A stretch of 7,458 nucleotides of DNA from Tepidimicrobium sp. (GCA_012839395.1 DUNJ01000060.1:1-7458), one strand, 5' to 3'. Counted from the first letter of the stretch, positions 1 through 6,145 are shown. The notes: generated from the letters alone by a model not told the origin. Numbers and translations are program-made.

Positions 1-820
1 GGCGTTGGAGAAAAAGGTATGATGGGACTGTGCAATCCCTAGCTAACAAGAGCAGAAGGCCTTACTCTCATCCAAATCAGCATACGCAGGAAGAGTTGGA
101 TTTAATACGACACAAACACCGCTATCATGGTCATGAGGGGTTAGCACAAGTATACCGTAAATTAAGAGATGCAGGCTATAAGAGAACCTATGATTCCATG
201 TGTAGGCAAATAAGAAAAATGAAACTCAATGTAATGAAGAAACGGAGGAGTTATCCTAAATCTACCTACCGTAAGCCTGTAACTAGCTATCCAGGTGAGA
301 GAGTACAAATAGATGTAAAGTATGTACCTAATGAATGTATTGGTTTTGCAAGTTATCACAGTAGATACTACCAAATAACAGCCATTGATGAATATTCTAG
401 AAAAAGATATATGGAATTAATTAATGAACTTAGCACATATAGTATATCTAATTTTTTAAAACGATTGGAAGAAAAATTAGGATTTAAAGTTGAATTAGTT
501 CAAACAGATAATGGAATTGAATTTGTTAATGATCAAGATATCACAAAAAAGAAGACTAGATTTGAAAAGTATTTAGAAAAACTAGATATAAAACATAAGC
601 GTATTCGTCCTTACTCGCCATGGTAAAATGGCATAGTAGAGCGAAGTCATAGAATAGACAATGAATTATTTTATAATAAAAGAAGGTTTAGAAGTTACAA
701 CCAAATGGTAAAGTTATTTAAAAGATACAGCAGAAGATACAATAATATAGCAAGGAAATATTAAACTTTAAAACACCAAATGAAATAGTTGAAGATTATT
801 TCTCTAAAAATGCTGCTTAA
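1..820 (+). pseudogene. IS481-like DDE transposase, broken and 5'-truncated by the window edge
   Basis: This is the remnant of a DDE integrase/transposase of the IS481-like group. The frame is open from position 3 (RWRKRYDG, the end of an N-terminal helix-turn-helix region), so the GTG at 30 is not a real start. The rve core shows the first catalytic Asp in VQIDVKY (codon 312-314) and the second in QTDNGIEF. A TAA at 624-626 follows RPYSPW, where relatives have Gln, so a CAA to TAA change is the likely lesion. The same frame continues with NGIVERSHR, whose Glu (639-641) is the third catalytic residue, so the truncated product would lack it. A second lesion near 759-764 looks like one lost T: after RRYNNIARKY the frame stops, but the next frame reads LNFKTPNEIVEDYF and ends at 818-820. 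The family and both lesions are clear from the reading frames; inactivity is inferred. Confidence 0.9.
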
Positions 821-830
821 GATGATATTA

Positions 831-889
831 CTAATAATTATTTAATCAAGGATCGCTATTGCTTTCCTCCTTGACAAAATAATTATTAG
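831..889. repeat. Large imperfect inverted repeat after the transposase remnant
   Basis: The arms 831-851 and 869-889 are reverse complements at 19 of 21 positions; the outermost 12 bases (CTAATAATTATT) match perfectly. An A-T pair at 852/868 extends the stem, leaving a 15-base loop. The repeat begins ten bases after the transposase stop. It has no T-run right after the stem on the + strand, so a classic intrinsic terminator is only partly supported. It may be the transcription stop of the IS, shielding the neighbouring genes, or a palindromic element near the IS end. Confidence 0.75.
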
Positions 890-937
890 CAATTTTGAAA
901 ACCTACAGCATTATTCAGAGAGAATTTTTCAGAGGTC

Positions 938-960
938 GTGTCACATATGTTTGACTTTTA
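938..960. mobile_element. Possible right end of the IS481-like element
   Basis: The stretch GTGTCACATATGTTTGAC contains an 8-bp palindrome (ACATATGT, 943-950) inside GTCA...TGAC arms, about 120 bases beyond the transposase end. IS481-type elements commonly have short terminal inverted repeats near TGT-like ends, and this is the best candidate here. The left end lies outside the window, so neither the matching repeat nor a target-site duplication can be checked. This is a weak call. Confidence 0.25.
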
Positions 961-992
961 TAGACCATTATGCTGAGCAAAATACATTTTGC

Positions 993-1021
993 TTGAATTC
1001 AACTGTATTAAATGGTATAAT
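993..1021 (+). promoter_or_regulatory. Sigma-A promoter for the dehydrogenase/TRAP operon
   Basis: A TTGAAT -35 box (993-998) is separated by 17 bases from a perfect TATAAT -10 box (1016-1021). The -10 is preceded by TGG, which is an extended -10 (TGn). Transcription would start near 1028 and give a leader of about 110 nt before the ATG at 1137. The -35 box is half of a perfect 10-bp palindrome, TTGAATTCAA (993-1002), and follows an AGCAAAAT/ATTTTGCT inverted repeat (976-993), so a repressor could sit here. Confidence 0.75.
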
Positions 1022-1028
1022 TTGTTTA

Positions 1029-1061
1029 GGATAATGAAATCGATTTTCCGGATAGTGAAAT
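1029..1061. promoter_or_regulatory. Candidate operator region: spaced direct repeat and cre-like palindrome
   Basis: Just after the predicted start point, GGATAATGAAAT (1029-1040) recurs as GGATAGTGAAAT (1050-1061), with one mismatch and a 21-bp period, which is two helical turns. The first copy runs into the palindrome AAATCGATTT (1037-1046). TGAAATCGATTTTC partly fits the CcpA cre pattern TGNNANCGNTNNCA, missing its last two fixed bases. Which regulator binds, if any, is unknown. Confidence 0.35.
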
Positions 1062-1136
1062 ATTGCATATATAGGTACGATGTTTAGGAATAAGCAGATG
1101 TAAAAATGGCAAATAAGGTATAAGGGGTTATGTTGT

Positions 1137-2141
1137 ATGAGAATAAAATTTGATGATATGATTAACGAGTTTAAAAGAATATTATTAAAGAAAGGTTTTA
1201 GCGAAGAAGATGCATATACTTCATCTAAAATATTTGCTGAAAATAGCTTGGATGGCGTCTATTCTCATGGGGTAAATAGATTTCCACGAGTAATCGCTTA
1301 CATAGATAAAGGGTATATTGATGTTAAAGCGAAACCTGAAAAAGTTGAAGCTTTTGGCTCCCTTGAAAGATGGAATGGAAACAGGGGTATGGGGAACTTA
1401 AATGCAAAGTTTGGTATGGATAGGGCCATTAAAATAGCAAAAAAAAGCGGAGTTGGAATTGTTGCTTTAGGAAATACAAATCACTGGATGAGGGGCGGAA
1501 CTTATGGTTGGCAAGCCGCAGATGCAGGTTGTATAGGTATATGTTGGACAAACACTATGCCGAATATGCCGGCATGGGGTGCTAAAGATAGGAAAATAGG
1601 TAACAATCCTCTTGTGATGAGCATACCAAGGAGTAATGGGGAACACGTGGTATTAGATACAGCCATGTCCCAGTTTTCCTATGGCAAGATAGAAGAATAT
1701 AAGCTAAGAGGAAAGCGGTTGCCTGTGGTAGGTGGATACGATACAAAGGGGGAAGTAACCAGGGAACCGGCAGAAATTGAAAAAACTTGGAGGGTATTAC
1801 CTATTGGATTTTGGAAAGGATCAGGCATATCCATAGCATTGGATATTATAGCTACAGTATTATCATCAGGGTATTCAACGGCCGACATAGGTAAGAAATG
1901 TGACGATGAATATGCTCTGTCCCAAGTTTTTATTGCCATCGATCCTAGTAAATTTAATGCTCCAGAAATGACCGATTCTATGGTAGATAATACTTTAAAA
2001 TATATAAAGAATTCTCAACCTGTAGAAGAAGAGAGAGAAATATTATACCCTGGTGAAAGGGTTATTGCTACTAGAAAAGAAAATATGGAAAAGGGAATAC
2101 CTGTGGAGGATTCCATTTGGGAAAGAATTGAATCTATGTAA
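1137..2141 (+). CDS. yiaK: YiaK-like NAD(P)H-dependent dehydrogenase (Ldh_2 / malate-lactate dehydrogenase family)
   Basis: The cytoplasmic 334-residue protein belongs to the Ldh_2 family, which reduces 2-keto acids with NAD(P)H. It resembles E. coli YiaK, the 2,3-diketo-L-gulonate reductase (about 332 residues), along its whole length. Shared blocks include GVYSHGVNRFPR (40-51, with the family's active-site His44), NHWMRGGTYGWQAA (115-128), GICWTN (134-139), DTAMSQFSYG (174-183), RLPVVGGYD (194-202), LPIGFWKGSGISIALD (221-236) and the C-terminal DDEYALSQVFIAID. The ATG at 1137 has AAGGGG nine bases upstream (1122-1127) and gives a YiaK-length product. It is the first gene of a probable operon with a TRAP transporter, as yiaK is in E. 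coli. Family membership is secure. The YiaK-like substrate is an inference from strong motif similarity, and other diketo- or 2-keto sugar acids are possible. Confidence 0.9.
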   Translation: MRIKFDDMINEFKRILLKKGFSEEDAYTSSKIFAENSLDGVYSHGVNRFPRVIAYIDKGYIDVKAKPEKVEAFGSLERWNGNRGMGNLNAKFGMDRAIKIAKKSGVGIVALGNTNHWMRGGTYGWQAADAGCIGICWTNTMPNMPAWGAKDRKIGNNPLVMSIPRSNGEHVVLDTAMSQFSYGKIEEYKLRGKRLPVVGGYDTKGEVTREPAEIEKTWRVLPIGFWKGSGISIALDIIATVLSSGYSTADIGKKCDDEYALSQVFIAIDPSKFNAPEMTDSMVDNTLKYIKNSQPVEEEREILYPGERVIATRKENMEKGIPVEDSIWERIESM

Positions 2142-2148
2142 AGATATT

Positions 2149-2167
2149 AAAACGGTTTAACCGTTTT
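2149..2167. promoter_or_regulatory. Perfect dyad between the dehydrogenase and dctP genes
   Basis: AAAACGGTT and AACCGTTTT flank a single central T, giving a perfect 19-bp dyad seven bases after the dehydrogenase stop codon. As RNA it would form a weak hairpin (AAAACGG/CCGTTTT with a TTTAA loop) followed by only one more T. As DNA it resembles operators of LacI/GalR-type repressors, which centre on paired CG steps. It could be an operator, a weak attenuator or an mRNA-processing or stabilising hairpin ahead of dctP. No separate promoter is evident in the gap. Confidence 0.5.
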
Positions 2168-2199
2168 TAAAAATATAATAAAGAAGGTGGGGAATAAGG

Positions 2200-3255
2200 A
2201 TGAGAAAAATTCTGGTAATTCTTTTAGCTTTAACGCTAATAGCTGGTTTGTTAGTAGGGTGTCAACAAGATGCAGCACCAGCTGGAGATACTGAAGAACC
2301 AGCTGGTGAAGATGCAGCGACAGACTTAGAACCACTTCATCTAGTTATAGCTCATAACCAGACTTCAACAGACAATCCATATCAATATGGTATGGTGAAG
2401 TTTAAAGAAGTAGTAGAGGAAATTTCAGATGGAAATATTACAGTAGAGGTTCATAATGGTTCAATTGGAACTAACGAATCAGAACTTATTGAAAAATTAT
2501 CATTGGGAGCAGCAGACATGGTAGTTGCATCTCCAGGATTTATGACTGGAATAGGTGTAGAAGAGGTGGATTTATTATCCTTGCTATATCTATTCGATGG
2601 ATTTGATCATTGGGAAAAAGCGATGGATGGGGATTTTGGTAACACCATGGCGGAGATTATTAGTGAAAAAACTAACAACGAATTTAAAATTATGAGTTAC
2701 TGGAGCGCCGGTGTTAGAAATTATTATGGTAAAAAGCCTATAGAGGTTCCAGAAGATGCATCAGGGCTTTCTATAAGAACTCAAAATTCAGTTGTTCAAC
2801 AACAATTTTGGAAAGATGCAGGTGCAATACCAGCATCTGTAGATTGGAATGAGTTATATCAAGCTTTACAGCAAGGAGTTGTAGATGCATCGGAGAATGA
2901 TTATACAAACTTTTCACAACAAGATCATCACAAAACGGTGAATGGTAAGTATATATCTGAAACAGAGCACGATTATACAACCCGTTTATTGTTGATGAAT
3001 GGGGAAAGATTTGATAGTTTGCCAAAACAACAGCAGGATTGGATCATTGAAGCAGTAAAACAGGCAACTCAAGAAGAAAGAGAAGTAACTTACAGAATGT
3101 TAGATGAATCTAAAGCCAAGGTTATAGAAGAGGGTGGAGAAGTAAACGAAGTGGACAAAGAAGCTTTTATGAAAATAGCTATTCCAATACAAGACAATTT
3201 TGCTAAGGAAAATGATTTAGTTGATCTGTTGGAGATGGTAAGGTCTGCAAAGTAA
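2200..3255 (+). CDS. dctP: TRAP transporter substrate-binding lipoprotein, DctP family
   Basis: This 351-residue protein is the extracytoplasmic solute receptor of a tripartite TRAP transporter, which delivers carboxylate substrates to the DctQM membrane part. Residues 1-20 form a lipoprotein signal peptide: MRK, a hydrophobic core and the lipobox LVGC with lipidated Cys21, as expected in a Gram-positive cell. A flexible Ala/Pro/Glu/Asp-rich linker (about 22-44) follows, then the DctP domain (about 46-345). GLSIRTQNS carries Arg193, placed like the conserved arginine that binds the substrate carboxylate in this family; AGVRNYYG (170-177) and GVVDASEND (226-234) are further family blocks. AAGGTGG (2184-2190) lies nine bases before the ATG. 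The ligand is unknown; a sugar acid is likely from the neighbouring genes. Confidence 0.93.
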   Translation: MRKILVILLALTLIAGLLVGCQQDAAPAGDTEEPAGEDAATDLEPLHLVIAHNQTSTDNPYQYGMVKFKEVVEEISDGNITVEVHNGSIGTNESELIEKLSLGAADMVVASPGFMTGIGVEEVDLLSLLYLFDGFDHWEKAMDGDFGNTMAEIISEKTNNEFKIMSYWSAGVRNYYGKKPIEVPEDASGLSIRTQNSVVQQQFWKDAGAIPASVDWNELYQALQQGVVDASENDYTNFSQQDHHKTVNGKYISETEHDYTTRLLLMNGERFDSLPKQQQDWIIEAVKQATQEEREVTYRMLDESKAKVIEEGGEVNEVDKEAFMKIAIPIQDNFAKENDLVDLLEMVRSAK

Positions 3256-3295
3256 TTAAAAACGATAAAATGTAGAATAATTTAATATTTACGGG

Positions 3296-3347
3296 CACAC
3301 CCATATAGAATTATGGTAAGATATGACGATAATATGGGTGTGTTTTT
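3296..3347 (+). terminator. U-tailed hairpin between dctP and dctQ (probable partial terminator)
   Basis: CACACCCATAT (3296-3306) and ATATGGGTGTG (3332-3342) form a perfect 11-bp stem with a 25-base loop, followed at once by TTTTT (3343-3347). It lies 40 bases after dctP and 27 before dctQ. Since no promoter is obvious before dctQ, it probably lets part of transcription through, giving more binding protein than permease. A short alternative pairing, CCATA (3301-3305) with TATGG (3312-3316), would use up half of the left arm. Confidence 0.85.
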
Positions 3348-3357
3348 ATAATTAGGC

Positions 3358-3365
3358 AAAGGAGG
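3358..3365 (+). promoter_or_regulatory. Ribosome binding site that fixes the TTG start of dctQ
   Basis: AAAGGAGG is close to a perfect anti-16S match and lies nine bases before TTG at 3375. The first in-frame ATG lies about 60 codons further on and would remove the first transmembrane segment, so TTG is the supported start. Confidence 0.85.
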
Positions 3366-3374
3366 CATCGGGAC

Positions 3375-3869
3375 TTGGACAAAATAAGAAAAATACGTTC
3401 TACTGTAGAGAAAATACAAATAACATTGGGTACGATTTTTATATCAATATTTTTGTTAACTATCTTATTACAGATAGGTAGCAGGGTGCTTAAGATAGCT
3501 ATTACTTGGTCTGAAGATGTGGCTAAATACTCGTTTATATGGGCAGTGTTTATGGGGGCGGCATGGGCTGTTGCAAATAATCAGCATTTTGCTTTCACCG
3601 CTTTAGGAGATAAATTGAAGGGTCGAAAAAAAATTATTTACAATATTGTGATTTATGCAATTATGTTAATTTTCACATTTTCAATGCTTAGATATGGTGT
3701 GAATGTAACACAGAAGTTTTGGAATTATAAGTGGCCTAATGTGCCTCAGTTTACAATGGGTTATGTATGGATAAGCCTTCCTATTACTGGAACTACTATG
3801 ACATTTTATTTAATAATGCATATCTTGGAAAATATTTTAATTTTAAAAGAGGGAGGTCATGAGCTATGA
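3375..3869 (+). CDS. dctQ: TRAP transporter small membrane subunit, DctQ family
   Basis: This 164-residue integral membrane protein is the small subunit of the TRAP transporter; it pairs with DctM to form the translocation unit. Four hydrophobic segments are visible at about 16-38, 52-68, 87-107 and 128-155, the usual DctQ plan. ITWSEDVAKYSFIWAVFMGA (43-62) matches the family's typical WSEE-A-Y-IW-F-GA block around TM2. The basic N-terminus (KIRKIR) suggests a cytoplasmic start. Translation begins at TTG, set by a strong ribosome binding site. The gene ends in a 4-base ATGA overlap with dctM, so the two are translationally coupled. It is too diverged to name the transported acid. Confidence 0.9.
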   Translation: MDKIRKIRSTVEKIQITLGTIFISIFLLTILLQIGSRVLKIAITWSEDVAKYSFIWAVFMGAAWAVANNQHFAFTALGDKLKGRKKIIYNIVIYAIMLIFTFSMLRYGVNVTQKFWNYKWPNVPQFTMGYVWISLPITGTTMTFYLIMHILENILILKEGGHEL

Positions 3870-5158
3870 TGGAAATTTTATTAATAGTAATTTTTATTGC
3901 ATTAATGGCAATTGGAGTACCAATTTCGTTCTCTCTTGGGATTGTTGCATTTGCGGGTATCAGTAGTTTGTCAAATATACCTAATATAGTTATCTTTAAT
4001 AAAATGTTTTATGGTTTAAACTCCTTTGTATTGTTGGCAGTTCCATTATTTATATTGGCGGCAAATTTAATGAATCATGGAAAGATATCTGAAATGTTAA
4101 TAGATTTTTCTGTTGCTTTAGTGGGGCATATTAGAGGTGGCCTTGCCCATGCCAATATTATAGTTTCTATGATATTTGCCGGGGTATCTGGTTCTTCCCA
4201 AGCAGATACTGCGGGGGTGGGACAAGTACTTATACCAGCAATGGAGAAAGAGGGATATGATAAAGGAACCTCTGTAGGAGTAACGGCTATTTCGTCTACT
4301 CTTAGTAGCATTATTCCGCCTAGTATTATGATGGTTGTTTATGCAGGAGTTACCAATGTTTCGGTAGCAGCATTATTTTTTTCAGGTCTAGTTCCGGGTA
4401 TATTATTGGGTTTAGGCATGATGCTAGTTGTAGCTATTAAGGGTAGGAAGTTAAATTTTCCGAAAAATGAGAGGGTACCATTTAAAGAATTATGGAAACT
4501 CTTTATTAAAAGTCTGCCTGCATTGTTTACGCCTGTTATAATAATCGGCGGTATAATTACTGGATGGTATACACCGACAGAAGCTGCCGGTTTTGCTTGT
4601 TTATATGCAATATTTATTGGGATATTTTTCTATAAAACTCTAACTTTGAAACAACTTCCTTCAATAATAGTTGAAACATTGAAACTAAGCTCCCTTTCAC
4701 TATTTGCTCTAGCCACTGCTAATGCACTAGGTGAATTAATGGGGTATTATGGAATACAGGAAGTGGTTTCGGGATTATTCGTTAATGGTTCCAGCAGTCC
4801 TGTTTTCTTTCTAATTTCGGTAGTTCTATTCTTTTTGTTTGTTGGAACATTTATGGATGGAGTGCCAGCTATGATTTTGTTTGTACCGGTAATATTACCT
4901 ACAGCAATGTCACTTGGGGTTGATCCAATTCATTTAGGATTAGTCATTGTTATAACCTTGGCTTTAGGGTTGGTTACTCCGCCCTATGGATTATGTTTAT
5001 TAATAGCAGGCTCTATATCAGGTCTTACTGTCGAAGAGTCATTTAAAGGGGTACTACCATACTTCTTAATATCACTGGCAATACTGATATTAATAATGCT
5101 ATTTCCTCAGATTTTCATTGGAATACCTAAATTTCTCAACCCTAAATTGTTTGTATAG
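3866..5158 (+). CDS. dctM: TRAP transporter large membrane subunit, DctM family
   Basis: This 430-residue protein is the large, ion-coupled transport subunit of the TRAP system. It is almost wholly hydrophobic with roughly eleven to twelve membrane segments and has the normal family length. Signature blocks are GVSGSSQADTAGVG (106-119), SSTLSSIIPPS (143-153), GWYTPTEAAG (233-242), GTFMDGVPAMILFVPVILP (327-345) and LVTPPYGL (369-376); these re-entrant-loop motifs in DctM proteins surround the ion and substrate sites. The ATG at 3866 overlaps the dctQ stop as ATGA, with GGGAGG (3851-3856) nine bases upstream; the next codon is also ATG. It is the last gene of the operon, and its stop codon lies in the terminator stem. 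Confidence 0.95.
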   Translation: MMEILLIVIFIALMAIGVPISFSLGIVAFAGISSLSNIPNIVIFNKMFYGLNSFVLLAVPLFILAANLMNHGKISEMLIDFSVALVGHIRGGLAHANIIVSMIFAGVSGSSQADTAGVGQVLIPAMEKEGYDKGTSVGVTAISSTLSSIIPPSIMMVVYAGVTNVSVAALFFSGLVPGILLGLGMMLVVAIKGRKLNFPKNERVPFKELWKLFIKSLPALFTPVIIIGGIITGWYTPTEAAGFACLYAIFIGIFFYKTLTLKQLPSIIVETLKLSSLSLFALATANALGELMGYYGIQEVVSGLFVNGSSSPVFFLISVVLFFLFVGTFMDGVPAMILFVPVILPTAMSLGVDPIHLGLVIVITLALGLVTPPYGLCLLIAGSISGLTVEESFKGVLPYFLISLAILILIMLFPQIFIGIPKFLNPKLFV

Positions 5159-5188
5159 TGGGCAAAGTTTAGATCTTTGCTCACTTTT
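5157..5188 (+). terminator. Intrinsic terminator of the TRAP operon
   Basis: An 11-bp stem (5157-5167 with 5175-5185, one G-U pair) closes a 7-base loop, and T residues run from 5185 to 5188. The left arm starts inside the dctM TAG codon, so the operon ends with no trailing untranslated sequence. It separates the operon from the regulator gene downstream. Confidence 0.85.
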
Positions 5189-5248
5189 ATTCTTAATAGG
5201 ATAGTTCTGATATTGGGTGATATTATTAAAAATGATTTAAAAATACTA

Positions 5249-5277
5249 TTGACATAGCAATAAATAGAGTTTATAAT
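5249..5277 (+). promoter_or_regulatory. Perfect consensus sigma-A promoter for the GntR regulator
   Basis: TTGACA (5249-5254) and TATAAT (5272-5277) are both exact consensus and lie 17 bases apart. Transcription would start near 5284, leaving a leader of about 105 nt before the ATG at 5390. Such a strong promoter for a regulator gene implies tight repression by something else, most likely its own product. Confidence 0.88.
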
Positions 5278-5285
5278 AAAAACAT

Positions 5286-5305
5286 AACTTGTCAGACATG
5301 TGACA
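5286..5305. promoter_or_regulatory. Candidate GntR/FCD operator at the transcription start
   Basis: TGTCAGACA (5290-5298) is a perfect odd-centred dyad and part of CTTGTCAGACATG. It has the GTC-N-GAC core of FadR-type operators (TGGTCNGACCA in E. coli). A second arm, TGACA (5301-5305), also mirrors TGTCA (5290-5294). Lying at about +7 to +22, it is well placed for autorepression. AACTTGTCAGAC recurs exactly after the gene (6092-6103). Confidence 0.55.
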
Positions 5306-5330
5306 TCTAGCCTTAAAAACAATTTAGACA

Positions 5331-5344
5331 TAAAAATATTTTTA
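5331..5344. repeat. A/T-only palindrome in the gntR leader
   Basis: TAAAAATATTTTTA is a perfect 14-bp palindrome in the untranslated leader, seven bases before the CGAAC palindromes. Being all A/T it would make only a weak hairpin. A protein site or chance in AT-rich DNA are both possible. Confidence 0.4.
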
Positions 5345-5350
5345 CAAGGT

Positions 5351-5372
5351 CGAACTTAAGTTCGAACGTTCG
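5351..5372. promoter_or_regulatory. LexA-box-like palindrome CGAAC-N4-GTTCG with an overlapping second palindrome
   Basis: CGAACTTAAGTTCG (5351-5364) is a perfect 14-bp palindrome with the CGAAC-N4-GTTCG form of the Gram-positive LexA (SOS) box; its centre TTAA departs from the preferred RNRY spacer. It overlaps CGAACGTTCG (5363-5372), so four CGAAC/GTTCG half-sites alternate over 22 bp. The block ends 17 bases before the ATG and about 65-90 bases after the predicted transcription start, so a bound protein would act as a roadblock. An operator for another repressor, or an RNA hairpin over the start region, are alternatives. Confidence 0.5.
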
Positions 5373-5389
5373 TGTAAGGGTGATGAAAT

Positions 5390-6067
5390 ATGAGTATAGT
5401 TAAATCAAATGTTACAGAACAGATTATTGAATACCTTAAAAACAATATAGAGAACGGAAATTGGAAACTGGGAGAAAAAGTCCCATCTGAGAATCAGTTG
5501 ACAGAAATTTTGGGGGTTAGTAGAGCCAGCATAAGGGTAGCGATTCAACAGCTGATCGCCATAGGTGTTTTAGAGAGCTTTCAGGGCAAAGGGACTTATG
5601 TTAAGAACACCGATATAAATGCCCGTAGCTATAATCCAAATAGTATTACAAAAGAAGATTGCAAAGATATTAGTAAGGTGCTTGAATTTAGGAGAATAGT
5701 AGAAACGGAGGCTTGTTATCTAGCAGTTCCTAATATTGATGAAGAAATAATTGAGAAGCTGCGTAATTATTTAACTATTATGTCTAAAAACATAGGCAAC
5801 CCTATAGAATTTATAAAGGCTGATAGATTGTACCATGAAGAAATCTGCAAAGCCTCGGGCAATCAATTGCTAGGAAAAAGCTTAAAAGATGTATTTAATA
5901 AAACTGAAAAAAGCCATAAACAAATCAATAAAATTTTTGGGTATAATGATGGTATTTATTATCATAAAGCAATTTTAAGAGCCATAGAGGATAGGGATGC
6001 GGAGCGTGCACGTCAATTGATGTATGAACATTTGCAGCAAGCTATTGATAGGCTTGAAGTAGATTAA
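5390..6067 (+). CDS. GntR-family transcriptional regulator, FadR/FCD subfamily
   Basis: This 225-residue protein is a DNA-binding regulator that responds to a small acid. The N-terminal winged helix (about 6-72) is typical of GntR: KLGEKVPSENQLTEILGVSRASIRVAIQQL and the wing GVLESFQGKGTYV. The C-terminal all-helical FCD domain (about 95-218) opens with LEFRRIVETEACYLA. Asp145, His149, His192 and His214 are placed like the metal ligands of FCD domains, which hold a divalent metal that helps bind carboxylate effectors; the 22-residue gap between the last two His fits the family. Length is normal. It lies between the TRAP operon and the dehydratase gene and has its own strong promoter, so it is the likely local regulator of sugar-acid use. 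The effector and target sites are not proven; FCD members such as FadR, LldR and UxuR take different ligands. Confidence 0.93.
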   Translation: MSIVKSNVTEQIIEYLKNNIENGNWKLGEKVPSENQLTEILGVSRASIRVAIQQLIAIGVLESFQGKGTYVKNTDINARSYNPNSITKEDCKDISKVLEFRRIVETEACYLAVPNIDEEIIEKLRNYLTIMSKNIGNPIEFIKADRLYHEEICKASGNQLLGKSLKDVFNKTEKSHKQINKIFGYNDGIYYHKAILRAIEDRDAERARQLMYEHLQQAIDRLEVD

Positions 6068-6088
6068 TATTTTTATAACCGCTCACCG

Positions 6089-6118
6089 TCAAACTTGTCA
6101 GACGATAGACAAGTTTGA
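6089..6118. promoter_or_regulatory. Strong dyad between gntR and the dehydratase gene, containing TTGTCAGAC
   Basis: TCAAACTTGTC (6089-6099) and GACAAGTTTGA (6108-6118) are perfect 11-bp inverted arms around an 8-base centre. The 12 bases AACTTGTCAGAC within it match the candidate operator at the gntR start exactly. No T-run follows, so it is a poor intrinsic terminator and more likely a binding site of the GntR protein, though a processing or stabilising hairpin is possible. Confidence 0.55.
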
Positions 6119-6143
6119 AAATATAGACTTTGGAACATAAACT
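6115..6143 (+). promoter_or_regulatory. Weak candidate promoter for the dehydratase gene
   Basis: TTGAAA (6115-6120) and TAAACT (6138-6143) are 17 bases apart and match consensus at five and four of six positions. The -35 box would overlap the right arm of the dyad at 6089-6118, allowing control by a bound repressor. The match is poor, and read-through from gntR is an alternative. Confidence 0.3.
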
Positions 6144-6145
6144 CG

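Noticed and set aside
30..626. A 198-residue open frame starting at GTG 30
   Set aside because: The frame is open back to the window edge and homology continues past the stop and past a frameshift, so it is a fragment of a pseudogene rather than a separate gene.
939..955. TGTCACATATGTTTGAC as a third GntR operator
   Set aside because: It shares TGTCA and ATGT with the site at 5290-5305, but the spacing of the arms differs and it is upstream of the promoter in what may be the IS end; similarity may be chance.
1679..1939. Minus-strand open frames inside the dehydrogenase, TRAP, regulator and dehydratase genes (e.g. 1679-1939, 4075-4311, 6530-6856)
   Set aside because: They lie opposite clear genes, have no convincing ribosome sites or recognisable domains, and are shadows of the + strand coding.
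3866..3869. ATGA overlap between dctQ and dctM
   Set aside because: This is common translational coupling in TRAP operons and not unusual.
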